A stretch of 45,686 bases of DNA from a virus, in IMG/VR virus record IMGVR_UViG_3300010885_071107, positions 1 to 45,686 of that record; one strand, given 5' to 3'. Shown one piece after another: positions 33,135 to 40,249 of the stretch (positions are counted from its first letter, which is position 1; every line of letters starts with the position of its first letter). A program made the position numbers and the translations under genes. The notes beneath the pieces were generated by a model. The model ran no database searches. It was not told the DNA's origin and saw nothing but the letters and a program-made list of their open reading frames with translations.

Positions 33135-33547
33135 TATTCGGGTTCAGTACCATCCCATTCATCCTTATAAATGGATTCTTTGGCTAAGAACTCCACGAGT
33201 TTAATTTTATCGGCTAACCGAATCAAATGTGTAAAATTGGCGTGGTTAACTACATTCTGGCACACCTCGGGATCCCGGACGAATTCCAGCAACATAGTAC
33301 AAACATTATCCACTTCTTTAATTGCGGCACCTGCATCGACTAACTTATCAGTACGAAGTTGCATTTCTCCCTCTCTATGTTCTTTGGCTCTGATTCCTGC
33401 CATATTAGCTCTTGCAACCCGGTCAAATGATTCACTTAATAGCCCCTTCTGTGCGCACCAATCTTCAAAAGAGATGGAGCCACTGGTTTTGTAATTGTTA
33501 TAACCTTCACTTAAAAGGTATTTTCTATATGCTTGATTTCGTGTCAT
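33134..33547 (-). CDS. Late protein of unknown function
   Basis: This 137-residue protein starts at ATG 33547 (MTRNQAYRKYLLSEG), 5 nt after a perfect late box. A longer upstream frame would include that promoter and is rejected. It is helical and charged, with a DWCAQKGLLSESFDRVARAN segment and acidic C-terminus (YKDEWDGTEPE). Size and helical nature would fit a small structural or packaging protein, but there is no recognised family. Confidence 0.7.
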   Translation of the reverse strand: MTRNQAYRKYLLSEGYNNYKTSGSISFEDWCAQKGLLSESFDRVARANMAGIRAKEHREGEMQLRTDKLVDAGAAIKEVDNVCTMLLEFVRDPEVCQNVVNHANFTHLIRLADKIKLVEFLAKESIYKDEWDGTEPE

Positions 33548-33552
33548 ATAAT

Positions 33553-33560
33553 TATTTATA
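33553..33560 (-). promoter_or_regulatory. Perfect T4-type late box
   Basis: TATAAATA on the minus strand, 5 nt before ATG 33547. Confidence 0.8.
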
Positions 33561-33601
33561 TTGCAGATTGGCTTTTTTAAAATTTTAATTAAGTAATTTT
33601 C

Positions 33602-34150
33602 ATGTCTAGTGCTAATAAAAATAAAGGTAAACGAGGAGAGCGAGAGGTAGCTGATCATTTATCTAATGTATTTGGTCTAAATTTTGAACGTGTACCTAAT
33701 AGTGGAGCATTTACTGGTGGTAAAAACTTCTTTCGTAAAGCAAAACTCACCGAAACTCAAAATCTTCTAGCTGAGGGAGACCTTATTGTACCTGATGAAT
33801 TGAAACACCTATGCTTTGAAATTAAAACCTACAAGGACTTTTCATTTGCTGGGGTGTATACTAAAAATAAACAACTAGATGACTGGATTAAACAAGCTTC
33901 AGCTACGGAGAAGGTTTGGTTTTTAATTTTTAAAATTAATCATGCTGGTGCTTTTGTAGTGTTTAGTAAAACATTACAAAGTATTTTAAAAATACCCCCT
34001 TGCTTTTCAATTTATAATGATTATAATATAATTGTAAATATGCAGAACTTCTTCGAGAATAATAAAGACAATCTTCTATATTTAAAATCTTTGTTGAATT
34101 CTAAAGATATTTCAGTATCATTGGAGAATGTTAAAGATACATCAACCTGA
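33602..34150 (+). CDS. PD-(D/E)XK nuclease, Holliday-junction-resolvase-like
   Basis: This 182-residue protein has the features of small resolvase/restriction-type nucleases: KNKGKRGEREVADHLS (with the conserved first Glu), NSGAFTGGKN, GDLIV and the catalytic FEIKTYKDF (E-x-K). It may cut recombination branches or degrade host DNA. No good promoter was found; a weak early-like spacing (TTGGCT, 16 bp, TAAGTA, 6 nt) lies upstream. The next gene overlaps its 3' end by 23 bases. Confidence 0.75.
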   Translation: MSSANKNKGKRGEREVADHLSNVFGLNFERVPNSGAFTGGKNFFRKAKLTETQNLLAEGDLIVPDELKHLCFEIKTYKDFSFAGVYTKNKQLDDWIKQASATEKVWFLIFKINHAGAFVVFSKTLQSILKIPPCFSIYNDYNIIVNMQNFFENNKDNLLYLKSLLNSKDISVSLENVKDTST

Positions 34151-34706
34151 TACTTTTCTAGATGTAGAAGATACGGAGCATCATATATATATTGTTAATT
34201 TTGCCAAGCTATTTGAAATTAATATACAATTTCCATTACTAGTAGATATTAAAAAATATAATTGTGATAAGAAAATAACTAAAGATACAAAAGCTTTATT
34301 CCATCATCATATTATACATGAACTGTGCAGGTATATCTTAAAGATATCTCAGAACAAGGGACATAAAATTGTAATTTATTATAATTCATTAGATCTTAAG
34401 AATTTAGAAATATTCAATATATTCCCTGAAGAAGATATCAAACCTTTGTTATCTAAAATTGTAAATTCTATAGGAAAATATCTGCCTATTCGCATATTTG
34501 AAACCCAACATTCTTTTTATTACTTTATAGGTTCTGGTAATGGTAAGCGTTTGGAAATTATAATACCATTGAGAGGTATAGCAGATAGGTGTTACTCTGA
34601 TTACACATTCAATAAAGCCTTAAAATTCTCTGAAAAACACAATCTTACATTTTTAAATAACACCTATTTTAGACAATTAAAGACCAAACAGTTGATGTTT
34701 AGCTAG
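34128..34706 (+). CDS. Unknown protein coupled to the nuclease gene
   Basis: This 192-residue protein overlaps the nuclease gene by 23 bases. It has an alpha/beta look (HKIVIYYNSLDLKNLEIFNI, RLEIIIPLRGIADRC) and a His-rich ALFHHHIIHELC segment. It is unusually rich in Ile, Lys and Asn. No domain is recognised; the overlap suggests it works with the nuclease. Confidence 0.65.
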   Translation: MLKIHQPDTFLDVEDTEHHIYIVNFAKLFEINIQFPLLVDIKKYNCDKKITKDTKALFHHHIIHELCRYILKISQNKGHKIVIYYNSLDLKNLEIFNIFPEEDIKPLLSKIVNSIGKYLPIRIFETQHSFYYFIGSGNGKRLEIIIPLRGIADRCYSDYTFNKALKFSEKHNLTFLNNTYFRQLKTKQLMFS

Positions 34707-34712
34707 TAAATA
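34705..34712 (+). promoter_or_regulatory. Late box before a GTG start
   Basis: AGTAAATA, 5 nt before GTG 34718. It overlaps the stop codon of the preceding gene. Confidence 0.55.
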
Positions 34713-34717
34713 ATTAC

Positions 34718-35161
34718 GTGAGCAAATTTAATGACATTTTAAGACAACACGGAATTATCACAGAACAACCTGAAGCAACTGACGTGCCTGCGGGTACACC
34801 TGGAGCTCCAGAGTCAACTGCAGTCGACCAGTCGGCAATTTCCGCCACACCAGAAGAACCCGCTTTAGATAACCAGAAGATACCAGACTCTGAGGTTAAA
34901 AAGTTATCACCATCATCTTTTGTGTGGTTAGTAACTGTCCTTAAAAATGCCTTTTTAGCTCACCCTGAATTAGAAGATCAAAAGACCGTATCAGAATTAA
35001 AAGACCCTGATGGTGAAGCTATAGAGGAAATTAATCCAGAAAATGCTCAACAGGTGCTAGATGCTATGTGGCCTGTAATCAGCAAGTATATGCCTGGTGA
35101 ATTAAAAACATCTCAACAGGTTGACAGGGGTGTTACCAAATTATTACAGAAGGTTTCTTAA
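34718..35161 (+). CDS. Acidic late protein with leader and Pro/Ala linker
   Basis: This 147-residue protein starts at GTG (MSKFNDILRQHGIITEQPEA); I-T-E at residues 14-16 is a possible prohead-protease site. A Pro/Ala/Thr/Glu linker follows (about 17-60), then a helical acidic domain (about 63-147; SSFVWLVTVLKNAFLAHPEL). A late box is 5 nt upstream. Its TAA shares a base with the next ATG, so translation is likely coupled. Internal head protein is inferred. Confidence 0.72.
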   Translation: MSKFNDILRQHGIITEQPEATDVPAGTPGAPESTAVDQSAISATPEEPALDNQKIPDSEVKKLSPSSFVWLVTVLKNAFLAHPELEDQKTVSELKDPDGEAIEEINPENAQQVLDAMWPVISKYMPGELKTSQQVDRGVTKLLQKVS

Positions 35162-35370
35162 TGACTAGTTTTAAAAAATTCTATAGCAGAATTAATAAAA
35201 AGAAAAAGAAGAAGAAGACTAAAAGATCTTCAGGAGCAACCTATCCGTCCAGTGCTAGCAGCCAAAACTTCAATAATGCTGTTAATTATGTCAATACCCC
35301 GCCTTACGGGTCCCCTCCATCAGTAGGTGGGTTTACGGATAGTAATTTTCCTGGATACCCATCAACTTAA
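35161..35370 (+). CDS. Small protein with a poly-lysine stretch
   Basis: This 69-residue protein starts MTSFKKFYSRINKKKKKKK and so shares the aromatic/Lys N-terminal style of the late genes at 6509 and 37156. The rest is Ser/Tyr/Pro/Gly-rich and likely disordered. It is translationally coupled to the preceding acidic protein; the two have opposite charge. The stop overlaps the convergent Cys-rich gene by 4 bases. Function is unknown. Confidence 0.65.
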   Translation: MTSFKKFYSRINKKKKKKKTKRSSGATYPSSASSQNFNNAVNYVNTPPYGSPPSVGGFTDSNFPGYPST

Positions 35371-36041
35371 CAACTAACGGTAAAGTAGGACTTGCTGTAG
35401 TCTACTTGCATATTAGGTAATAAATAAACATCTAATTCATCTATATAGATGCCATTAATGTATTTTGAAGACGAGGCTTTATTATATTCATTTTTCACCT
35501 TACTAGCTTCTACTACGATATTGAAAGCCTCTTCTTTGTCTCGAGCTTCATCCGTCCAAATAATACCTGTAACACTAATGTGTATTTCACCTAAGCCAGA
35601 TACGGTAATATCCTTTAACCCCCAGGTGCGAAATTCTAGATCAATGCTATAGTTAACAGTCGCATCATGAACTTCATAATCATTAAACCGTTTAAAATTA
35701 TCACCGGAATCATGAAGAGATACCTTTACTTTATTAGAAAAGTTATGATCTGTCACAGAAGATTCAGCATCTTCCTGAGAAACACCCTCATGACACCCGC
35801 CACATTTTTTACAACAACCACGTGCATCAGCGTAATGTTCTTCGTCTTCAGAGCAGGAACCGCAAGAACCACAGCAAGGCGCGGGTTGGTAGTCTGAGGG
35901 TTTATGTATTCCTCTTACAATAACTGGTAACGGAGAACCTAGACCACCCGAGTCAGTATCTACATTTGTGCCGAGATTCATCTCATTAAGCAATTGGTTA
36001 GCATATACGTTCTTTAAATCAATCTTATCTTTGAGACTCAT
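35367..36041 (-). CDS. Late protein with duplicated Cys cluster
   Basis: This 224-residue protein has two copies of the metal-binding-type motif C-C-x2-C-x2-C (CCGSCGSC at about 57-64 and CCKKCGGC at about 77-84), separated by 12 residues. The N-terminus is leader-like (VYANQLLNEMNLG; L-N-E near residue 20). The C-terminal part (about 100-224) is beta-rich, with TWGLKDITVSGLGEIHISVT. A late box lies 5 nt before the ATG. It could be a metal-stabilised virion protein; no family is recognised. Confidence 0.72.
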   Translation of the reverse strand: MSLKDKIDLKNVYANQLLNEMNLGTNVDTDSGGLGSPLPVIVRGIHKPSDYQPAPCCGSCGSCSEDEEHYADARGCCKKCGGCHEGVSQEDAESSVTDHNFSNKVKVSLHDSGDNFKRFNDYEVHDATVNYSIDLEFRTWGLKDITVSGLGEIHISVTGIIWTDEARDKEEAFNIVVEASKVKNEYNKASSSKYINGIYIDELDVYLLPNMQVDYSKSYFTVSC

Positions 36042-36046
36042 GTATA

Positions 36047-36054
36047 TATTTACA
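36047..36054 (-). promoter_or_regulatory. Late box of the Cys-rich gene
   Basis: TGTAAATA on the minus strand, 5 nt before ATG 36041. Confidence 0.6.
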
Positions 36055-36064
36055 CTTTTTTATA

Positions 36065-36096
36065 TTAAAAAAGCCCTCTATTTGCATAGAGGGCTT
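36065..36096 (-). terminator. Intrinsic terminator after the Hsp20 gene
   Basis: A 10-bp perfect stem (AAGCCCTCTA / TAGAGGGCTT, loop of 6, 36071-36096) is followed on the minus strand by TTTTTT. It separates Hsp20 from the late Cys-rich gene. Confidence 0.9.
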
Positions 36097-36111
36097 ATAT
36101 TTTAATTGGTT

Positions 36112-36597
36112 TTAATTAATTTTAATTGAAACCGATGTAGGTGTTGGTTTTTCATCTTCCTGTTTGGGCAGGGTTATAATTAACAACCCATTTTCAAACT
36201 TGGCAGATATCTTTGATTTGATAATTTTTTCAGATAAATCAAAAGACCTCTTAAAACTGCTTCGTTTAATTTCTCTTTTAATATACTGACCCGTTTGGGT
36301 TGTGTGTTTAGTAGATTTGCCACTGATAGTAAGAACGTTATCAGAGATATCAATATTAACGTCATCCTTAGACAGACCATTAACATCTGCTTCTATGATG
36401 ATGTGATTGTCATAATTAACAATATCAACCTTTGGATACGCTTCATTACCCAGCCAATTTACTCCAACCTCCTTATAAAGCTGTGGAAATGTTTTACTTA
36501 AAAGGTCATCAAAAACCTTATCAAAAGGTGTAACTTCTTCGTTTCGGAACGGCGAAAAGAACGCGTTCCCCGTTAGTGGGCCATGTATTAGTTTCAT
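36112..36597 (-). CDS. hsp20: Small heat shock protein, Hsp20/alpha-crystallin family
   Basis: This 161-residue chaperone has an N-terminal arm (about 1-48), then the alpha-crystallin domain (YPKVDIVNYDNHIIIEADVN; DVNIDISDNVLTISG; KRSSFKRSFDLSEKI; ENGLLIITLPK) and a short C-terminal tail with a V-S-I-K-I end. It would hold unfolded proteins during infection. Such genes are common in marine T4-like phages. It is a single-gene unit with its own terminator; no canonical promoter of either class could be placed with confidence. Confidence 0.93.
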   Translation of the reverse strand: MKLIHGPLTGNAFFSPFRNEEVTPFDKVFDDLLSKTFPQLYKEVGVNWLGNEAYPKVDIVNYDNHIIIEADVNGLSKDDVNIDISDNVLTISGKSTKHTTQTGQYIKREIKRSSFKRSFDLSEKIIKSKISAKFENGLLIITLPKQEDEKPTPTSVSIKIN

Positions 36598-36636
36598 AAT
36601 TTATAACTTTCGTCTATAATAGAGCTTCATGCCCTA

Positions 36637-36657
36637 GCGGTCTCGGTTGAGCCCCGC
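36637..36657. other. GC-rich hairpin in the Hsp20/36703 intergenic region
   Basis: The 105-base divergent gap 36598-36702 holds an unusually GC-rich block. Within it, GCGG pairs with CCGC and CTC with GAG around a GGTT tetraloop, with a small internal loop. It could be the 5' end of an Hsp20 mRNA leader, an operator or a small RNA. It is not a tRNA. Confidence 0.4.
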
Positions 36658-36689
36658 AAAATTATTTATTCAGTAAGATGTTTTTTCCA

Positions 36690-36697
36690 CATAAATA
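36690..36697 (+). promoter_or_regulatory. Late box of the 36703 gene
   Basis: CATAAATA, 5 nt before ATG 36703. Confidence 0.75.
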
Positions 36698-36702
36698 ATC
36701 TT

Positions 36703-37143
36703 ATGAATAGCTTGTTTAAAAATGAATTTTTTAATGTTTTGCCTAAAGATACAGATATTGCTGTAAATTTACATCCATTGCTAGAAAATTATCAAACTAC
36801 CTTCATTACTGATGAAGGTAAACCTATACATGTTGAATTTTTCCAGCAAGATGAGGATTTATTTGAAGAGGCTGAATATCATGGTCGTAAGGTTGCGTTA
36901 GGTAAAATAATCCGGGGTGATATTAAAAAATTTAAGGTGTATGTAAAAGATCCCAAAACAGGCAATGTTAAAAAAGTAAATTTCGGGCATGGTGGAAAAA
37001 CCGCTAAGCGCTTAGGATATAAGCAAGGTATGCACATTAAAAAGAACAATCCAGCTCGCCGTCGTAGTTTTAGAGCTCGCCATCATTGTGAGTCTCCTGG
37101 GCCTCGCACCAAAGCTCGGTATTGGGCTTGTCGTACCTGGTAG
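36703..37143 (+). CDS. Basic late protein with conserved-looking C-terminal motif
   Basis: This 146-residue protein has an N-terminal half ending in acidic residues (EFFQQDEDLFEEAEYHG), then a basic C-terminal domain: KKFKVYVKDPKTGNVKKVNF, and an Arg/His/Cys-rich end (RRRSFRARHHCESPGPRTKA, ending YWACRTW). I recall closely similar C-termini in many tailed-phage proteins of unknown role, some linked to head maturation, but no name can be given. The two cysteines and histidines could bind zinc. It is transcribed from a late promoter and followed 12 bases later by the next gene. Confidence 0.75.
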   Translation: MNSLFKNEFFNVLPKDTDIAVNLHPLLENYQTTFITDEGKPIHVEFFQQDEDLFEEAEYHGRKVALGKIIRGDIKKFKVYVKDPKTGNVKKVNFGHGGKTAKRLGYKQGMHIKKNNPARRRSFRARHHCESPGPRTKARYWACRTW

Positions 37144-37155
37144 TCTATTTTAAAT

Positions 37156-37995
37156 ATGAAAAATTTTAAAAAATTCTTCAAGCTTAATATAGAAGATACA
37201 GAACCAGAAGATGAAACTCCCACTTGGCCAGATACCAGTGACGTAGATAAAGACTTTAAAAGAGGATCTAGTAATTTTCCTCACGGAGCTGCTTACCCAA
37301 ATCGCAAACTGTCTTATGATAAGGTTGTAGAATTAAATAGCATTTATGGTGTATCTGAAACTAACGTAGAAGAATTTTCAAAAAAACATTTAAAGGCTGT
37401 GTACTACTATGCTAAAAAACATATGCCGTGGTTAGAGTTATATGATACTGAAACAGGATATTATGGTCCTGATAAATTAGATGACTATATTAAGGAAGAA
37501 AGCTCTTCAGCTTTAACTGCATTAATTGATGTTATAAATCGGCGTACAAAAACCTTTAAGTATTGGGCTCTAGTAACTGATACCGAAATGGAAAATCTTA
37601 AATCTGAAAGCTGGAGGGTAGAAGCAAGACAAAAATCATTAGATATATTAAAAAAATATCCTGATGCTATAGCGCAGATTGAAAAGTTTAATCAATATGA
37701 ACATTTTTTAAATGATGAAGATCCTTATAATCCTGAATATGAGCTGAACTATCCCCTGTATGTGTCTCTATATGATATATCTCGTAAGTTGGGAGGCTCT
37801 GAGGAAGGGGGTTGGTGGTATGATTCTTATGATAATATAAATAGTTATAAGGTTAATAATTTTCAAGAAGCTGAAAAGGCTGCTAAACATTTATATAATT
37901 CTATAGGAAGAGCTGATTTAGACGGTCAACCCACCATATGCCTTGAAAAGACCCCCGGTTCTCGTGTAAGTACAAAAATACCAACATATGAGTAA
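37156..37995 (+). CDS. Unknown late protein
   Basis: This 279-residue protein begins MKNFKKFFKLNIEDTEPEDE, a Lys/Phe-rich start then an acidic stretch. The body is helical and rich in Tyr and Asp (LKAVYYYAKKHMPWLELYD; GGSEEGGWWYDSYDNINSY). No family is recognised. It overlaps the next gene by 8 bases, so both are likely made from the late mRNA starting near 36703. A packaged or structural role is possible because of its neighbours. Confidence 0.7.
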   Translation: MKNFKKFFKLNIEDTEPEDETPTWPDTSDVDKDFKRGSSNFPHGAAYPNRKLSYDKVVELNSIYGVSETNVEEFSKKHLKAVYYYAKKHMPWLELYDTETGYYGPDKLDDYIKEESSSALTALIDVINRRTKTFKYWALVTDTEMENLKSESWRVEARQKSLDILKKYPDAIAQIEKFNQYEHFLNDEDPYNPEYELNYPLYVSLYDISRKLGGSEEGGWWYDSYDNINSYKVNNFQEAEKAAKHLYNSIGRADLDGQPTICLEKTPGSRVSTKIPTYE

Positions 37996-39070
37996 GCATT
38001 TTAAAAATTTCTTAAAGAAAAAAATGATTTTTGAGTCCTGGAACGGCATGTGGATTGAATATTGGCTTACACCAAATGGTAAAATAGAAAGAGCTGCAGA
38101 GGGACATTATACTTGGGCTGAGCAACGTGGCATATTAGACATACCAAATGAAATGTGGAATGACAGGGAGTATGTTTATCTGTGCATGGCTAAAAAAGGA
38201 TATGTTAGGGTTGTCAAAACAACAGTTGAAATATTCTTTCAAAAATACATTAAAGCATTAGATCGGAAATTTGTGGTTCATCTAAATCGATTACAACGTA
38301 GTGCTTTAATAAGTTTTGGCATGGAGACTCACAAAGCTGTTATAGGCACGGGAGAACCAGATGATCGAGATGAAGATGTATATCTACCTGGAGATTTCTT
38401 AACGGAGAATACAGTTGTTGGAGTCAGTGAACCGGTTGAGATAAACGGTATAGGTGCTGTAATTGCAAAGGTGGATAGTGGTAATGATGGATATAATGTT
38501 ATACATGGCATTAATATTCAGCGTCTTAAAAATGATAAGGGTGAAATTATAATTAAATTTCAAACTATAAACGGGCAGACTGTTAGCTTTAGACAAATTG
38601 GATGGGTAGAGGTTGTTGCTGGTGGTAGAGGTCACAATCGCCCAGTTATAGGGTTGGGGTTAAAAATAAAAAATAAATTTTTTGAAAACGAACCCTTTAG
38701 CGTGGCTGATAGGTCTCAAAATGATGAAAAAATTCTATTAGGTGTACCATTTATTAAAAAATTAGATGCAATTATAGATGTCAATAAAGCTGAAGTAGTA
38801 AGCGAGATCCATAGTGAGTCTCAGGAAAGAATTATAAACGCCCACAATGATCGTATTGACAAAGAAATAGAATCATTAAGGAAGGATATAGTTAATACGG
38901 AGGCAGAGCGAGACTATGCTATGGAGTATAAAGGTGAGGGATGGAAGGTGTATAATGATAGGATAGATAATTTACAAAAAGAAATATCAAAACTAGAAGG
39001 TCAAAAATTAGTACATGCTGCTATCAGTAAATCCCGTTTTGGTGAAATTCGTAGAAACCTAGAATCTTAA
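37988..39070 (+). CDS. Retropepsin-like aspartic protease (RimB type) with leader and coiled coil
   Basis: This 360-residue protein has a leader-like start (MSKHFKNFLKKKMIFESWNG; I-F-E before Ser at 14-17), an unknown domain (20-140), then a domain resembling the RimB/PF05618 retropepsin-like family: GAVIAKVDSGNDGYNVIHG with Asp163-Ser-Gly in place of the usual D-T-G, GGRGHNRPVIGLGL, FSVADRS (237-243) and ILLGVPF (249-255). A charged coiled coil follows (about 275-345). An L-T-E site at 138-140 lies just before the protease domain. It would act as a homodimeric protease if active; cleaving head proteins is a guess. Confidence 0.72.
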   Translation: MSKHFKNFLKKKMIFESWNGMWIEYWLTPNGKIERAAEGHYTWAEQRGILDIPNEMWNDREYVYLCMAKKGYVRVVKTTVEIFFQKYIKALDRKFVVHLNRLQRSALISFGMETHKAVIGTGEPDDRDEDVYLPGDFLTENTVVGVSEPVEINGIGAVIAKVDSGNDGYNVIHGINIQRLKNDKGEIIIKFQTINGQTVSFRQIGWVEVVAGGRGHNRPVIGLGLKIKNKFFENEPFSVADRSQNDEKILLGVPFIKKLDAIIDVNKAEVVSEIHSESQERIINAHNDRIDKEIESLRKDIVNTEAERDYAMEYKGEGWKVYNDRIDNLQKEISKLEGQKLVHAAISKSRFGEIRRNLES

Positions 39071-39071
39071 T

Positions 39072-39401
39072 ATGTTTAATGTCATTAAATCAGCTATAAA
39101 AGATCTTAGTCAAGGCAAGCCTTTAAAATTAAGATCATCCCATTGGGAAGCAACCAGATCTTTGTTTTTAAAAACAAATCCTAGCTGTGCGGCCTGTGGT
39201 GGAATTTCAAAACTTCAGGTTCATCATAAACAGCCATTTCACTTATTCCCGGCTCTGGAATTAGACCCTAGTAATTTAATTACTCTTTGTGAAGAACAAA
39301 CTAAATGCCACCTAGATATAGGCCACCTAGGTAATTGGAAGTCTTTTAATCCGTTGGTAGTAGAACAGGCTTCAAATGCCCTTTTAAAAACAAAAAAATA
39401 G
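39072..39401 (+). CDS. HNH endonuclease
   Basis: This 109-residue protein has the HNH layout: SCAACGGISKLQVHHKQPFH (first Cys pair and the catalytic His pair), DPSNLITLCEEQTKCH with the second Cys pair, ending before a helical tail. It is a free-standing single-domain nuclease. It could be a homing endonuclease or, as in several phages, a nuclease that works with terminase. The neighbouring folE gene has a duplicated 3' end, which favours a mobile-element history. It starts one base after the previous stop. Confidence 0.85.
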   Translation: MFNVIKSAIKDLSQGKPLKLRSSHWEATRSLFLKTNPSCAACGGISKLQVHHKQPFHLFPALELDPSNLITLCEEQTKCHLDIGHLGNWKSFNPLVVEQASNALLKTKK

Positions 39402-39426
39402 TACAAATATTAATATTTGTACTATT
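39392..39426 (-). terminator. Terminator after folE: 15-bp perfect palindrome
   Basis: AATAGTACAAATATT and its complement (39397-39426) form a perfect stem; on the minus strand a run of T follows (complement of 39392-39398). It ends the folE transcript and contains the stop codon of the HNH gene on plus. Confidence 0.8.
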
Positions 39427-39430
39427 ATCT

Positions 39431-39480
39431 GATATATCGGCTATTAGTTACGACATTATCCAATATATCGGCTGTTAGCC
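39431..39480 (-). repeat. Duplicated 3' end of folE
   Basis: On the minus strand the last codons of folE, CTAACAGCCGATATATTGG then ATAAT, recur just after the stop as CTAATAGCCGATATATCAG then ATAAT, 31 bases further on. 21 of 24 positions agree. Translated, the second copy would read NSRYIR-stop against NSRYIG-stop in the gene. Confidence 0.75.
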
Positions 39481-40196
39481 ATATCTCTCACAAAACTATA
39501 AAACTCCTCTCTAACAGGTGCTTTCTCTAGGAATGCTCCACTCAGGTCACTAGTCTTCATGCAAGCTCCATCATGATTAACGCCTCTCAAGCAAGCACAG
39601 GTATGGGTAGCACTAATCATTACAGCAACACCAATATTTCCCTCACAGGTATTGTTGATAGCCTTATGTATTTGGGATGTAAGACCTTCCTGAATTTGAG
39701 GTCGACGAGCATAGAACTCTACAATGCGATTTAATTTGCTCAATCCAATAACTTTGCCGTCCGGACTTGGAATATAAGCTACATGCGCTTTACCAACAAA
39801 TGGTAAATGATGGTGAGAACAAAGACTCTTAACTGGAATACCGCCTTGAAATACCATTCCAGTATACTTGTCTACATTTTCAAATGCCGTGATTCGTGGC
39901 GGTTCTGAATAGCACCCAGAAGCTATTTCATTTACGAAAGCTTTAGCTACTCGCATGGGTGTGTTGGCACTATTAGGATCAATGCGCCAATCAAAACATA
40001 AAGCATCCAGATAAGCCTCATAAGCCTTTGCTGCCCGAACAATAATTGCCTTTCTTTCGTCTTCGGTTCTAGGCAAATTGCCGTTAGCGTGAGGTAATTT
40101 TGTTAAATTATTAAACATAATTCTATTAGCTTCACTGAAAATCTCTTCAGCTACTGGCTCATCTATGTTATTGGATAGAGGTTTATTATCAGTCAT
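39456..40196 (-). CDS. folE: GTP cyclohydrolase I FolE
   Basis: This 246-residue enzyme turns GTP into dihydroneopterin triphosphate, the first step toward both folate and 7-deazaguanine. It shows the zinc and catalytic residues in [40 protein letters not shown], and HTCACLRGV with the Cys of the zinc site. The N-terminal about 45 residues are an acidic extension. With QueE and QueC in this window it makes a preQ0 route likely. Its early promoter matches that of queC almost base for base. Confidence 0.95.
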   Translation of the reverse strand: MTDNKPLSNNIDEPVAEEIFSEANRIMFNNLTKLPHANGNLPRTEDERKAIIVRAAKAYEAYLDALCFDWRIDPNSANTPMRVAKAFVNEIASGCYSEPPRITAFENVDKYTGMVFQGGIPVKSLCSHHHLPFVGKAHVAYIPSPDGKVIGLSKLNRIVEFYARRPQIQEGLTSQIHKAINNTCEGNIGVAVMISATHTCACLRGVNHDGACMKTSDLSGAFLEKAPVREEFYSFVRDMANSRYIG

Positions 40197-40202
40197 AGGT
40201 TT

Positions 40203-40230
40203 ATTATAAGGTGTTTAAGAAACTTTTCAA
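40203..40230 (-). promoter_or_regulatory. Early promoter of folE
   Basis: Minus strand: TTGAAA (40225-40230), 16-bp spacer, TATAAT (40203-40208), 6 nt (AAACCT) to ATG 40196. Its -35 directly abuts the plus-strand late box at 40231. Confidence 0.8.
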
Positions 40231-40238
40231 CATAAATA
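40231..40238 (+). promoter_or_regulatory. Late box abutting the folE promoter
   Basis: CATAAATA, 11 nt before ATG 40250. Confidence 0.65.
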
Positions 40239-40249
40239 ATATTACTAAT

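Noticed and set aside
33548-33658. N-terminal extension of the 33134-33547 gene
   Set aside because: It covers a perfect late box 5 nt before the ATG at 33547 and overlaps the divergent nuclease gene.
35150-35161. Shine-Dalgarno site AGAAGG before the poly-lysine gene
   Set aside because: It lies in the preceding coding sequence and is isolated; most other starts lack such a site, so it is not evidence for general use.
36598-36702. tRNA gene in the GC-rich gap
   Set aside because: The hairpin lacks an acceptor stem, anticodon arm and T-arm sequence of a tRNA.
39072-39401. HNH gene as part of a group I intron
   Set aside because: No split gene or intron core flanks it; folE is complete on the other strand.
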